64,000 nucleotides of DNA, from positions 620,001-684,000 of the forward strand of contig JAPEHQ010000021.1 of NCBI GenBank assembly GCA_027405735.1. Direction: 5' to 3'. The notes under the pieces are model-generated. The model did not search any database. It was given only the letters and a program-made list of their open reading frames with translations, and had not been told where the DNA came from. This document shows positions 39,018 through 50,497 of the stretch, in pieces. The position numbers and the translations under genes are program-made. Within the stretch, counting starts at the first letter, position 1. Each line of letters begins with the position of its first letter. Source of the DNA: Mucor racemosus. Lineage: Eukaryota > Mucoromycota > Mucoromycetes > Mucorales > Mucoraceae.

Positions 39018-39888
39018 TTTTAATGTTTATAAAAATAAAAGAAAATATGTGATTCTCAGTTACTGAGACATGATTGTATTTATATCAACGCTTTGAAGAA
39101 AACATTCATTTTAGTTAATTAAGACTAATGTAACCTATGTTACGAACATTAAATGATTTAAGAAGAATACCAAATCTTTTGCTCAGCAGAGTTTGTAGAT
39201 TTTTTAGGTTTTTATATGAGGCTAGATGAATGCATATATTAACTTGTTCTAAACTATGTTGATCCCGGACGTTTCGGCAGTAGAGTTTTAGGTATTGTCC
39301 GAATATTATCCTCGCAGTATGAAAAAGGCAAATTTGGGATTCTAATGACTGCAAATAAAACAAAATTGCTATGGACGCTAGCCTTTGTGAAAAATGATTC
39401 ATAGTAATAAATAGTAGGCTTTGCAAGTTTAACCATCGAGTGAAAATCCTATTGCAAGTAATAAAGGGTCGTTACAGATATTTTGATAACTGGACTCTCT
39501 TATAATACGTAGGAGTTCAAAGAGTTTTGTTTCCACTTTAGGTGAGCTTAATATAAATTTTTGAACTGATTAAATGCTAAGCATGAATAGTTTACATCTT
39601 GACTTGCTGTGAAACTTTGAATAATTATATACCAAAGAATGCTACACTCTATTCATCAAAATAAATTAAATACTTTTTTATATGATAGGTACCTACTGGT
39701 GCAAAACTCAAATTTTCAAATAATTCAATTTTTATAGTTTCCAATTTTCAAAATCGGAGCGCCTAACTTTTTTCAAATAAATAACTTCATACAAAACCCT
39801 TCTAGGATATACTCTAGACACTGCTGAACAGATATAAATTGGTCTCATTATGCTACGCATTTTTAAGTTTATTCTATAACTCACGGAA

Positions 39889-40985
39889 CACTTAAAACGT
39901 GTAAAATCAGCTGCTTTTTCCTTAAAAACTACGTCCAATTTTTTTCATCCTTACCCAACTTTTTTTTTTCATTAAATAACGCCAAGAAAAAAATATATGT
40001 CAATGTACTTGAGATGTTCGCCTTTAATCTAAAAACAAGTATCCTAAAATATCCTATTTTTTATAATTAGTATTAATTTTTCAGCGCTAATGTTTCAGCT
40101 TTTTACGCGTATCCCACTCCTAAAGGATTGAAAACTTTGAAGCTTCATATCTCTAGAAACAGTTAAGCTATAGTGACACTATTTAATAATAAAACTGACC
40201 TGTTTTAAAGAGCTCTATAACATAGTTAAGTATAAAAAAATTATGAGCACTTTTATTTTTTTTTCATTTTTTTGGCATTTTTGTAATAGATTTCAAAGTG
40301 CTTGTTAAATTGAGTAACTGTTTTTTTTAATCATCTCGTTGAGCTCGTTGAGCTCTCTCGGATCCAATTTAGTTTTTTTTAAAATATTGATTTTTCATGG
40401 AGATATCCTCAAAAAAGTGTACAAAAATATACCTTCATTTTTAGCCTCCATTTTTCCCTTGTATACCCTCGTCCCAAATTCTGAATCTAAAAAATTTTGG
40501 ACTAAAATTTGGTTTTCTCTATGGCAAATGCAGCTAAAAGATATTGCAAAAGCGCGATCGATAGATATGTTTTTTGCGCATCATTTCAATTACTTAAAAT
40601 TTAAATATGTTTATCAAAAGTAATGTATATCTTCAAAAAACCTTCAAAATTTCAATTGCATTTTACGCCAACTTTAATGTAAAATATTTGTTTAATTTTT
40701 TTTAGATGGATGCATAATCTGAACTGTACAAAAACTATTTAATATGCTAGGTCGACTTACTTTGCAGCTCATCAGCTATTAAACGATTTTGTTTTTTTGA
40801 ATCATTTTTCGTTCATTTCAACAAATAAATTTTGGAACCCCGATATGATAGGCTTTACGCTGTGATAAGAAATATTATTTTGGTTATCTCAACAAAAAAT
40901 TAGTATTTTTTGCTAAAACAAAAAATGCAGAGTAGCAATCAATTAGACCTACCTTGTGAATATAAAAATTAAGCCTTGGATAATG
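39889..40985 (-). repeat. Rep-A copy 5, right flank of GRDP unit B, inverted
   Basis: Counterpart of copy 3, and more diverged from it than the gene-bearing part of the duplication. The recurrent frame is disrupted here. Confidence 0.75.
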
Positions 40986-41190
40986 AGTTTTAAGTTTTAC
41001 AAAATAATAAACTAATACTTACAACTGCAGTGAAACAAAGAAAAAATTTCATCCTTGTGAATATTGATCCAATTAATCTTCAATTATACAAGATGGTAAA
41101 TTTAAATATATACTGTATAAAAGTTTATATTTCTACTTTTACAGATCACTGTAAATTGAGAAAACCTACAGCAAAACATGATATTTCTGT

Positions 41191-41684
41191 CCAATAAAAC
41201 CATCTGCACTACGGCCGACTTGTGCTGCACAAGATGCGATCTATCAGAATTACAACGTACGATATATAGAAAATCTCCGACAAATCTAGCAGATCTTATC
41301 TATCCAGTAACTGGTTCCTGTCACCCAGGAACTAATAATGAAACATAACTTATAGCTATATTACCTCTGAAACATAACATGTTATATCCATACGCATCAA
41401 TGATAATATCTATTGTTACATCTAATGGATCCCTGTCCATTAGATCTTATCACACAATTCCAATAACTATATAAACCCATATTCAATTCATTCTAATAAA
41501 CGGTACTTTTTACGTTGATTTTAATTTACAAAGTCTCGATAAATCAAGATGCTTTCATTGTGCCCAGGTGGGCTGCACATTATAGGCTGAGCTGTTGTGC
41601 CCACTGAATATGGCTAAAAAAATAGCATGATGCACACAGGTATAACAAAAAAAAACTGCACACGAGCACAACACGAAGCTTGTA
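41191..41684. other. Possible LTR-like segment and left flank of Tc1
   Basis: Sequence 41197-41545 begins TGTCCAATAAAACC, contains TATATAAACCC and AATAAACGG, and ends GATAAATCA. This is an LTR-like layout, but it has no second copy in the window and no target duplication, so it is only a suggestion. The rest is spacer up to the Tc1 element. Confidence 0.3.
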
Positions 41685-43035
41685 CAGTGACATTGAAAAA
41701 ATGTACGGTGAAGAAATTTCTATTTTTGGAATTTCAATATATACATTTTACAAATGACCTTTTCTATCGACTATTCATTATGAATAAACCACTTCAAATT
41801 ACACATGCTAATAAAGAATACTATTTATTATGAATATCTGAAATTTGAAGCAAAAAAATTAATATTTCGTATGTTTCCCTTTAGCTGCAATTACAGCGGC
41901 ACATCTTGCTGGCATTGACGCAACTAAGGCTCGAAGATAAGATTTGCTAATTTTCGACCATTCGTCTCTAATAATGCTCTCAAACTGTACTGCATTAGTA
42001 ACACTGATTGTACGTTTATTGACACGGAGTTTGAGGTAACCCCATATATGCTCGATGGGGTTCAAATCAGGACTATTGGGAGGCCAAAAATCAAACATCG
42101 TCAGTTGGTTCCTTGACTTGTACCATTTCGCATAGGTCCCTGTATGGATGGGAGCACTATCCTCTTGGTATATAAGGTTATGACCATACAATCTGCATTG
42201 ATCCTCAAGCCAAGGGATTGTATGGTTTGCGAGTAGAGACACGTATTTGTCCTGGTCAATTGACCCTTCCATAATGACCAATGGACCCAAAGCTCCAGCA
42301 TGAAAGCATCCCCACATCATTAGCGAACATCTTCCGAACTTTAATGTTTGCACTTTATGTCTATCCTGCAATGCTTCTCCAGGCATTCGGATGACATTCA
42401 TACCTGGTGCACCCTTTCCAAGTCGAAACATTGACTCATCCGACCAAACTACATTCTCCCACTGTTCAGGTGTCCAATTGAGCCTTTTGGTACACCATTC
42501 AAGCCTTTTTTTAATTTGAGGAGGTGACAAGGCAGGCACTTTAGTAATTACATACTGTTGGAAACCCATTTCTTTGGCATACTTCTTGAAAGTATCCAAA
42601 CAAATGTCCATACCTGCAGCCCTCATTGACTTCCAGTGATCCTTGAACGTATCCATCGGTGTACGACGAATTGATGTTCGCATACAATTTTTTTGGGTGG
42701 TTGTTACCTTTGGGGGTCTTTCAGGTCTCTCTGCTGGTAAGGGGCTACCTGTTTCCTTATACCTATTGATGGTATCTCTCACTCTTGATTCAGCGACACC
42801 AAACCGACGCGCAATCTCAGAAAACTTTCCTCCCCACTCCCATGCGCCAACCAAACGTCCATATTCAACCGCTTCAAGCTCCTTACGGCTATCTTTGGTA
42901 ATTCTCTTCAAAATTCTGTAATTAGGAGCAGTTTTCATTTAGTAAAATATTTAAATAAAGGCAATTAAAGTCGATATGTTATCTGTCTCGTTTATTAAAA
43001 ATTCTATTTCAGCGTACATTTTTTCAATGTCACGG
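41685..43035 (-). mobile_element. Tc1/mariner-type transposon, apparently complete
   Basis: The element is 1,351 bp, flanked by TA on both sides (41683-41684 and 43036-43037). Terminal inverted repeats of about 27 bp begin CAGTGACATTGAAAAAATGT (left) and CCGTGACATTGAAAAAATGT (right, reverse complement). It encloses a full-length transposase. The right inverted repeat differs from the left at the second terminal base and at one internal base. Confidence 0.93.
41859..42938 (-). CDS. Tc1-type transposase, full length
   Basis: 359 codons without interruption. The N-terminal helix-turn-helix region (GGKFSEIARRFGVAESRVRD, then RYKETGSP) and the ERPPKVTTTQK linker lead into the catalytic core: VVWSDESMFRLG (first Asp), NLIYQEDSAPIHTG (second Asp) and WPPNSPDLNPIEHIWGYLK (Glu). 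By direct count 35 residues separate the second Asp from the Glu, giving DD35E rather than the usual Tc1 DD34E. It cuts and pastes its own element at TA sites in the nucleus. All catalytic residues are present, so it may be active. It is the only intact transposase in the window. Confidence 0.95.
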   Translation of the reverse strand: MKTAPNYRILKRITKDSRKELEAVEYGRLVGAWEWGGKFSEIARRFGVAESRVRDTINRYKETGSPLPAERPERPPKVTTTQKNCMRTSIRRTPMDTFKDHWKSMRAAGMDICLDTFKKYAKEMGFQQYVITKVPALSPPQIKKRLEWCTKRLNWTPEQWENVVWSDESMFRLGKGAPGMNVIRMPGEALQDRHKVQTLKFGRCSLMMWGCFHAGALGPLVIMEGSIDQDKYVSLLANHTIPWLEDQCRLYGHNLIYQEDSAPIHTGTYAKWYKSRNQLTMFDFWPPNSPDLNPIEHIWGYLKLRVNKRTISVTNAVQFESIIRDEWSKISKSYLRALVASMPARCAAVIAAKGKHTKY

Positions 43036-43164
43036 TATGTGAAGAATTATAGATTCTGTCCAGGTGCATGACATTAATCCCATGTGTGCATAACAGTAGA
43101 ATTACCCATAAGCATATCATTATCCCTATTTGTGCATAATAATAAAATCTGACCATGAGCATAA

Positions 43165-43345
43165 TGAGCTGATTGTATGGACACAAATTGGTTTGTACAC
43201 GAGCATCGTGCCGTTCTCAAAATCCCATTGCATTTTTCACTAAAATGGGTTTTTAAATTACATTTGTTTTTATTAATATAAATTATAGATAATACAATTC
43301 AATACGTTGTTGATGTAGAGGAGCAATACATGCAAGAAGCAATAT
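43165..43345 (+). repeat. Rep-C copy 1
   Basis: About 180 bp are the reverse complement of 55997-56180. Shared text includes GAGCATCGTGCCGTTCTCAA and CAATACGTTGTTGATGTAGA. It lies directly before Rep-B copy 2. Confidence 0.75.
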
Positions 43346-43348
43346 ATT

Positions 43349-45000
43349 TACGATTATCATCATCTGTAAATATGTTTATAGCTATAATGTTTACAGCAAC
43401 AATGGTTAGTTTTTGCTCGAGCATAAACTTAAATAACACTTACTGCTTAAATTTATTGCAAGCCAAATCTAAAATTTAAGCAAATTAACCTTCTTTAAAC
43501 TTATTATTTTAGTTTATTACGATTGTCAGCTGCAAAAAGATTTGTTTTCAAGTATAGTTGCAATCAAAACTATGATAATTAGTCAAGACATTAGATTTTT
43601 CTTTTTTTTTTTTTGTTTCTATATCGTTTGAAATTTTATCATTTTTCTGAAACATTTCGTGGGTTTGTAGCCAGTTCTAGCTTTTCATCAAGTAGATATA
43701 AATACCACTGCCTTTGATTTGATCTGGTAATCAAGAAATACGTCCAACAATACAGTAGTAAATAATGATATTTGATCCTAAAATGCGGTTAAATGAAAAT
43801 ATCAGTCTCTAATATAACGACGACTGCTACCTATTATATTAAAAATATTAGTCCTTTATGACTAGCATGCGTATTCAGATAAAAGAAAAGAATACCAGCT
43901 TCTTGATAGTCTGATATGCCTTATCAAACGGTGAATAATACAGTATTTTTGGAATATAAAAACAAAAAGAGAGAATCAACACTCGTAGAAAATGAATTTT
44001 CAATGCTTTATATTATTTAGCGCAACTAAAACCCTGCTAAATTGCACATTTCAGCCAATGTAAAAGCAGCATTACAGCGCATCAACCCATAAACTAAACA
44101 AAATAGGCAATATCGGTTATCATAGAAACATGCATTTTCTACCAGAAAAATTGGCTGTCATATCATAGATTCATTTAAAAATTGCAAAAGCAATCTCGTA
44201 GAGCGACGCCGTAATTGAACATAGCAAGATTGAACGGCTAAGTCTGTTATACTATGGTATATCTATGTTTTAAATAAAAAAGCGTTTTTTTTTTACTTTT
44301 CTTATATTTAACCACATACGGTCTGAAAATTCAGTTTTTGTAGCGGACATTTTCGGGCCTCATTTTAGCCTTACCAACACTCATGATTTTTATCAAAAAT
44401 TAGAAAAATCAAATTTTGATACCAAAATCGACGTTTAAATATACTACATTGTGAGAGAAAATTGTAGCCATAACTAATACACATTTTATAAAAGCTTAAT
44501 ATTAAATGTTAAGTAATGAAACTTTGTACTTTTGGCCCAAAAACGGATTTTTGATTAAAGGATTTTCATGTAATATTTTGTAATAAAACGGGTTGTTATT
44601 TTTTATTGAGCAAATAGAGCGCTAAATTCTGTATATGTGTATATTTTTTATTTTTATAATTGGTAGTATAATTAGCTCTAGATTTGCAAAATTAGAAAAA
44701 AAAAATTAAAAAATGTCAAAATTGATGATCTGGACAAAAATAATTTTCTAAATTAATATTCCGCTTATAAGCCTTGTAAGTTTTAAAAATAAGAGATTTT
44801 ATAATACTTGAGAACTTTTTCAAGAATTTAAAATGCTGTGCCCACTTGATTCAAGCTTATTACTGTAAACCTTTATACATGTTAATATTGTGTGGCAGTT
44901 TATTTGATGATAATATAATTTTACTTTATAACTATTGTGCTAGAGGTGATTTACATTAAGGTTTTTTTTTACTCTTAACTCTCCAATATCATAAACGTAA
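43349..45000 (+). repeat. Rep-B copy 2
   Basis: About 95% similar by eye to copy 1. It is preceded by Rep-C instead of the sequence before copy 1. The recurrent frame (minus strand, from about 44355) begins MSATKTEFSDRMWLNIRK and is frameshifted after the A-run near 44290. Confidence 0.75.
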
Positions 45001-45490
45001 ACATGGCCATCACTGGAACCTATTGCCACCTTTTTACCCTCTTTGTCCCAAGCCAATTTATTCAATCCTTTACCAGAACTAACTTAAGTACTTACAAATG
45101 GTTCCTCGGTATTTTCATTTAAATTCCATAAATTAAATTGACTGGTTCCATCAACAGTAGTATCAAATGTATTATCAGCTCGTCTCATGATAAATGCCGT
45201 CAATCTGAAATCAGAAATATCCCATTGTCATTGTTATAGGCTATGAAAAGCTTGATTTTTAATAATACAGCAATTAAATAAAAGACAAAATGATACTAAT
45301 CGCATATAGTGCGTATTCAACATCTAGTTGAGTTTAATGAAGAATGCTTTTGAACCCTTTTAAAAATCCTGAGGCAAATACAACATCTTGGTCCTGTAAT
45401 TTCTATCTGTCAAAATATTGCGATTTTCACTACACAATGAATGCGTCTTTTATCTATCTTAATCGCGATGTACATTGGGCATTAATTTTT
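45001..45490 (-). pseudogene. Dynein intermediate chain gene fragment (copy 2)
   Basis: The minus strand encodes LTAFIMRRADNTFDTTVDGT, SQFNLWNLN, then after a short non-coding gap GLNKLAWDKEGKKVAIG and SSDGHVYVYDIGE. This order matches the C-terminal part of the cytoplasmic dynein intermediate chain (WD repeats that bind the dynein heavy chain). About 250 bp of intron-like flanking sequence to 45490 is shared with 58790-59040. It is a fragment with no start and no end, joined to Rep-B. Confidence 0.8.
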
Positions 45491-46035
45491 TTACCGGCTG
45501 TATTTTCTCTAGTTCATTAATATTCAGTCATATTAAACGATAATTTGTAACATTGCCAAAAAAAAAAAAAAAAGAATGAATGTTTCAAAAGTTTTCTGCA
45601 TATCAAATTATGCGATTTGGTAAGTAGCAATAATTTCACTTAACTATTATGCTTTTTGGACCTATTGATGTTAATCAGAATAATCATTATTTTCATTCAC
45701 AAGTAAGCTGTGTTGCTTTATCCGATACATTTACATTCACCCATTCAATAAATGACATTGCATTTATTATCCGTTATATTAATCAACCAACTTTATCTTG
45801 ATTCGATAAATATTTTCTTCACAGAAGCAAATATGATTCATTTGTTGAACTTGATCGGCTTATTTCGCCATCATGGAATCTTGAATGTTATCCATATCAG
45901 TGTTGATAAATCATCCATAATCAAAACAAAAGCACAGCTTATTTCAAGTTAAATATATCTTTATTAACAATATATGTGTTATTATTCTAAATGCAAATTT
46001 TCTTATTATATGTATACATAATTGATTTTCTTTTT
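45491..46035. other. Spacer, no gene seen
   Basis: About 545 bp, AT-rich, with an A-run at 45559-45574. It includes the 3' side of MRD1. A plus-strand frame at 45752-45952 has no recognisable content. Confidence 0.4.
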
Positions 46036-48631
46036 TTACTCCAACATATCATCATCACCATCTAAATCCACCTTTTGTCTCTTATTCACACGACCACCAA
46101 TATTTTCTTCCTTGGAATAATGCTTTCCAGTCTTTTCTCTAAGCGAGTCCACATTATCTTCTTCTTGAGCCCATTCAAGAACAAGATGACGTCCGTACAA
46201 ATGGATATTACCCATGTTATCATATACATTTTTAGCTTCTTGTTTGGTAAGGAAATCCAAGAAAGCAAAACCACGATGACCACCATTGAATTTTTTGGGC
46301 ATACGAAGTGATTTAAGTTGACCATAAGCACTAGAATATAATAAATGTGTCAGTAAAATTGTGTATAATTATATCATATCAAAGGAAACTTACCCAAATA
46401 ATTCGCGCAAATCTTTATCAGTAGCTTCAAATGGTACGTTACGAACGACCAACTTAGTTGTTTCAGGTGCTTTACTCTTCTTTGATTTTGTATCAGCTTT
46501 ACGATGAGAAAGTTTCAAATCAAGAGCATGTCCATCCAAATTAAATCCATTCATGGCATTCAATGCCTTCTCAGCATTGGATTTATTGTCGAATTCGATA
46601 AAACCGAAACCCATACTTAAAGTCTTTCCAGGATTTTTAGCATCTGGTTTAACATTAATACGAGATGATCTATATCCAGAAATACCCTTGAAGGAATTGC
46701 GAAGAGATTCTGCTGTTGTAGAGAAGCTGAGATTCTTGACAAACAAGGTTGTAATATCATCACTGTTGGTTGTATCATCAGAAGCTTGTAAAAGATCAGC
46801 AGCACTGGAAGGCTTGGCCTCAACAGCTTCTTGTTTCTTGGTAACAGCTTTAGGATCACGGACAAATTTATCCTTAAACAAATTGCTAGGAGCTTTTTCA
46901 AGATAGATCAAAGAATCCTTGTAACGACGGTAAGCCAATGATTTAAAAGCATTGCGAGATTCGCTAGGCTCGAGGAATTCCACAACAGCGATAGTTTTAG
47001 CAGGAGGAACAAGCACACGACCTAATTCACCATATTTACCAAACAATTCACGCATATCATCCTCACTTGTACCATAAGGGATATTTTTAACCAAAATAAT
47101 GGTTTCACTTCTTTCCTTTTTACCAAAAGTGTCGAGTACGATACCATGTTTTTCAAAGAATTCTTTAGTTTCATTGACAATTTGTGTTTCTGCTAAAGCT
47201 AATCTAACAGCCATATTATCGGCATCAGCATTCAAAACTTCAGATTTATCAACACCAAGACGATCAGCAATAGATTCAGCAATTGCATCAGCCTACAACA
47301 AAATTAATACCTGAGTCATAAACGTTACAGAATATACTTACACTCATATACAAAGAATTCCAATTGAAATCATTGCCGGCAAGATTTCTACGTTTCTTCT
47401 CTTTATCCTTCTTGACAGCACTCAATTTAGTACCGTTTACACCCAAAATATCTTCTTCCTTGGCAGGAGGCTTCTCTTCAGCGGGGATAATGTGCAATAA
47501 ACGACCTTGGAAAGTTTTCATATCCAATGCTTCATATGCTTTAAGAGCATGTTCAGGCAACAAATAGAGAATATAAGCATAACCCTTTGATTTCTTGGTA
47601 TCTCTAGCAATAGGCATATGAACTTCAGATAAGGTACCATATTTTTCAAAAAGATCTCTTAAATCATGCTCAGTACATGCGTATGATAAGTTACGAACAA
47701 ACAAACGACCAGTATCTTCAATAAGCTCTTTAGGATTTTCGCTTTTGGTATGTACAGGAGTTTCCTCTTCCTTTGATTCTTCGGTTGCTGGCTCGGATTC
47801 TGTTGTGGTTGTTGTAGTCTTTTTGGTTTTCTTTTCTTTAGCATCTACTTCCATGCTGTCATCATTCTCCTCTTCTTTTTCTTCATCTTCCATATCTACA
47901 TCTTCTTTCTCGGTCTCCTTTTTGGTATCATTTTTGGGTGGAAGATCGTCATAAAGTTCATCATCTGAACCCTGATAATCGACCTTTGTTGAAGTATCTT
48001 CATTCTTCTTTTCTTCATCAGCGGCGGCGGAATCATCGTTAGCCCAAGTCTTACTCTTGGTTCGAGATGTCATAACATCCAAATATTCTTTCAATTTGGG
48101 ATCGCTCTTCTCAGCATTTAATTTATTGATGAATTCTTCTCTTTCCTTTCTTTGTTTATCATGGAAAGCATCAGTTTCCTCTACTGCGAATTCTGCCTTC
48201 TTCTTTGATCCTCCTGTCATACGATCATGAGCAGAAGAACCTTCTGAATATTTACTCCAAGCTCTAGGCAAGTTTTCTGATCCATAAGCAATGGCTTTCT
48301 CAACATGAATTCTGGAAGTGTTGATGTAAGTATTGTCAAAGTAGTTCATGGCTGCTTCTGCTGCTGCTTCGGTTTTATAACCAATGAATCCAAATTTACG
48401 GGAAGCACCCCACCTAATTTTAAAGTTAGTACGTAAACTACTAGGCAACAAAAATAAGACTTACTGAGTCTTCATAAGTTTGGCATCTGTAACTTCTCCC
48501 TTCTTGGCAAAATGCTCACGAAACTTTTCCTCGGACAACTCCTTGGGTAAATTCTTGACAATTAAACGAGACCTAAAAACAACATTAATATACACAAATT
48601 TCAAACATTTTACTATAATTTTGACTTACAT
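46036..48631 (-). CDS. MRD1: MRD1 (RBM19) multiple-RRM pre-rRNA processing factor
   Basis: Five exons, complement of 46036-46330, 46394-47292, 47342-48413, 48465-48572 and 48630-48631, sum 2,376 nt and 791 aa. Five RRMs are visible: [17 protein letters not shown] (N-terminal), [55 protein letters not shown], and [20 protein letters not shown] with [10 protein letters not shown] long acidic/Lys-rich linker follows RRM1. Mrd1 acts in the nucleolus in the 90S pre-ribosome, needed for early 18S rRNA cleavages. The first intron splits the start codon (AT|G): exon 1 contributes only its first two bases. Confidence 0.92.
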
Positions 48632-49051
48632 GATTGATGATTGATCGAGGTTTATGAAGAAAAAACTCTGATTTCAAGACATTTCATGGAACTATAGCTT
48701 TTTTTTTCGGTTGAGATGGTCACAGAAAAGGTCACGGATTCATGTAAATGCAATGAATTGAACCTCTTTGTATTCAACAACTGATTGACAGTACAGATCA
48801 AGTCAAATCAATAGTGATATTGAGGGGGAAAATGTAGATGAATGGGGCTTTTTATAGCCGTATTTCAATGGCTTTTATTGTAGAAATATACGCTGTGTAT
48901 GTCAAAATGTACAATGGAGCATCCAATCATGGATGTTGGAAGGTGCAATGTAGTGGTGGCTTGTTTAGAAGCCAATTCAGGTTGATAATGCTGGTATTTA
49001 AATCAAATTCACCCCCTCTTTTTTCATTGTAACCCTGTTATTATTTTAAAA
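48632..49051. promoter_or_regulatory. Divergent promoter region, MRD1 / mL43
   Basis: About 420 bp lie between a cytosolic ribosome-biogenesis gene and a mitoribosomal gene. A plus-strand frame at 48838-49032 has no recognisable domain. No specific element is identified. Confidence 0.4.
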
Positions 49052-49602
49052 ATGTCAACCATTGCAAGCAAAATCTTACCTAGAACAAATAACGGTACTG
49101 GTGCCTTTGTGCTCCAATGCCGCAAGATGGTATTCAACTACTGTGAGAAATGGGGAAGCAATAAAGGCATGGTGTAAGTATATACTTTTTTTCTTCAATT
49201 TTAATTTACCCCCCTGGCTCACATTTTGACATTTTTAGTGAATATATCAAGAAAGATCTCGCTGATTTCGCAAAACAACACCCTCAAATAGAAATTGTCG
49301 TCCAACCTAGACCAGCTCACCACCCTATTGTTCGTGGATATTATTGTAAATACATTTGAATTTAGGAGGAACTTTTCTTGTTTTTTGTTTTTTTTACTAA
49401 CATTTGAATTATAGTAAATGGCCGTGATAAAGTAATTTGTACTCGCAATTTAACACCTGGAGAAATCAACACCAAAGTAGAGCTTTTAAGAGACTCAAGT
49501 GGTGATAAAATCAAAAATTTGACCAAGAGACCTGTCATTTCTACAACTGAAAGTGTTCGTGGTATTTGGTCACCATTCAATTCTAACCCTCACACCATTT
49601 AA
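49052..49602 (+). CDS. MRPL51: Mitochondrial large-subunit ribosomal protein mL43
   Basis: Three exons (49052-49173, 49239-49345, 49415-49602), 417 nt and 138 aa. The L51/S25/CI-B8 thioredoxin-like domain shows GTGAFVLQCRKMVFNYCEKW, SNKGMVEYIKKDLADFAKQH, IVVQPRPAHHPIVRGYYLNG and the basic CTRNLTPGEI region. It corresponds to mL43 (yeast MRPL51, human MRPL43), a structural protein of the mitoribosome large subunit. Length agrees with fungal orthologues. Confidence 0.9.
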
Positions 49603-49817
49603 ATATAATAAAAAAAAACACACCATGTATAATACAAAAACTGCCATTGTTTTTCGCAAAAAAAAAGCTTGTTGATGCAATTTAGATACTAAAGTTTATT
49701 ACTGTTCGATTTTTTCCTGGATTAACTACTATCAGGGCATGAAATAAATCCTTGAAAGACATAACATCAAAGAATAAAATAAAAAATATGTGGCGTCCCA
49801 AAAAGATGATATGCCAT

Positions 49818-50371
49818 TTATTTTACTTGATCGCCTTTGAGTACAACACAAGCTAAATCATGAACTCCATCAGACAACGCCCAAGGCAAGCCCATATAAC
49901 CATCTTCAACAGTTAAATGAATATCATATAATGATTCTTGAATAGGTGGAGTTCCTCCCAAGTCTAAAACATGCATTGTTTCGAAATAATGATCCATAAC
50001 AATTTCGCCTAATTCTTTGCAATTTGAACCTTGATGAAAGCTAAATTCATAAGATCTATCTTATTGTAATCCTTTTTGAAATGCGCCTGTTGCAGTTACT
50101 TGTCCAGTATTATCTTGGTTAAAGCTAAGCTCACCTACAATTGAAGGTCCAGTGAATGAAGCGACAGCAACAGTAGGAAAGAATTTATCTTGATAAACAT
50201 TATATATGTCGAAAGGGTCAACAGTGTTGGGAGTTTTTTCTGCTTCTGTTTCTGCTTCTGCTTCTTCTACTACAACTACTACATCTTGCTGTGATCCTTG
50301 ATTATCTTGTGCGAATAATGCTGGAACTATTAGTAAAAAAAAAAAAGGCAAATACTATACAACAATCTCAT
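49818..50371 (-). pseudogene. Secreted Cu/Zn superoxide dismutase-like protein, broken
   Basis: A start at 50371 opens a hydrophobic leader (MRLLYSICLFFF). The 12-T run at 50335-50346 then puts it out of phase with the mature region (LLIVPALFAQD..), which needs one more T or two fewer. The mature region has an acidic low-complexity linker and a SOD-like fold segment: VAVASFTGPSIVGELSFNQ, TGQVTATGAFQKGLQ, an in-frame TAA at about 50061, then FHQGSNCKELGE and DHYFETMHVLDLGG, ending at a normal stop. The usual HVH copper motif is absent. Two lesions suggest a pseudogene; the T-run could be a sequencing error. Identification as SOD-like is moderate. Confidence 0.55.
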
Positions 50372-50497
50372 TTTATACAATATTTGATTATTGAAAAAGC
50401 AATATATGTATAAAGAACAGTAATGCATTTATTTATATATAAAAAGACATTCCTACAATATGGATATCGTGATTAGATTTAAATTCTTCATCCTTAT

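Larger units (their letters stand above)
32424..41190. repeat. Segmental duplication, unit B (~8.75 kb)
   Basis: Direct second copy of 18110-26860 carrying GRDP genes B1 and B2. Identity is highest over introns and exons of both genes (many lines differ by 0-2 bases) and lower in the right-hand Rep-A portion. Confidence 0.92.
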
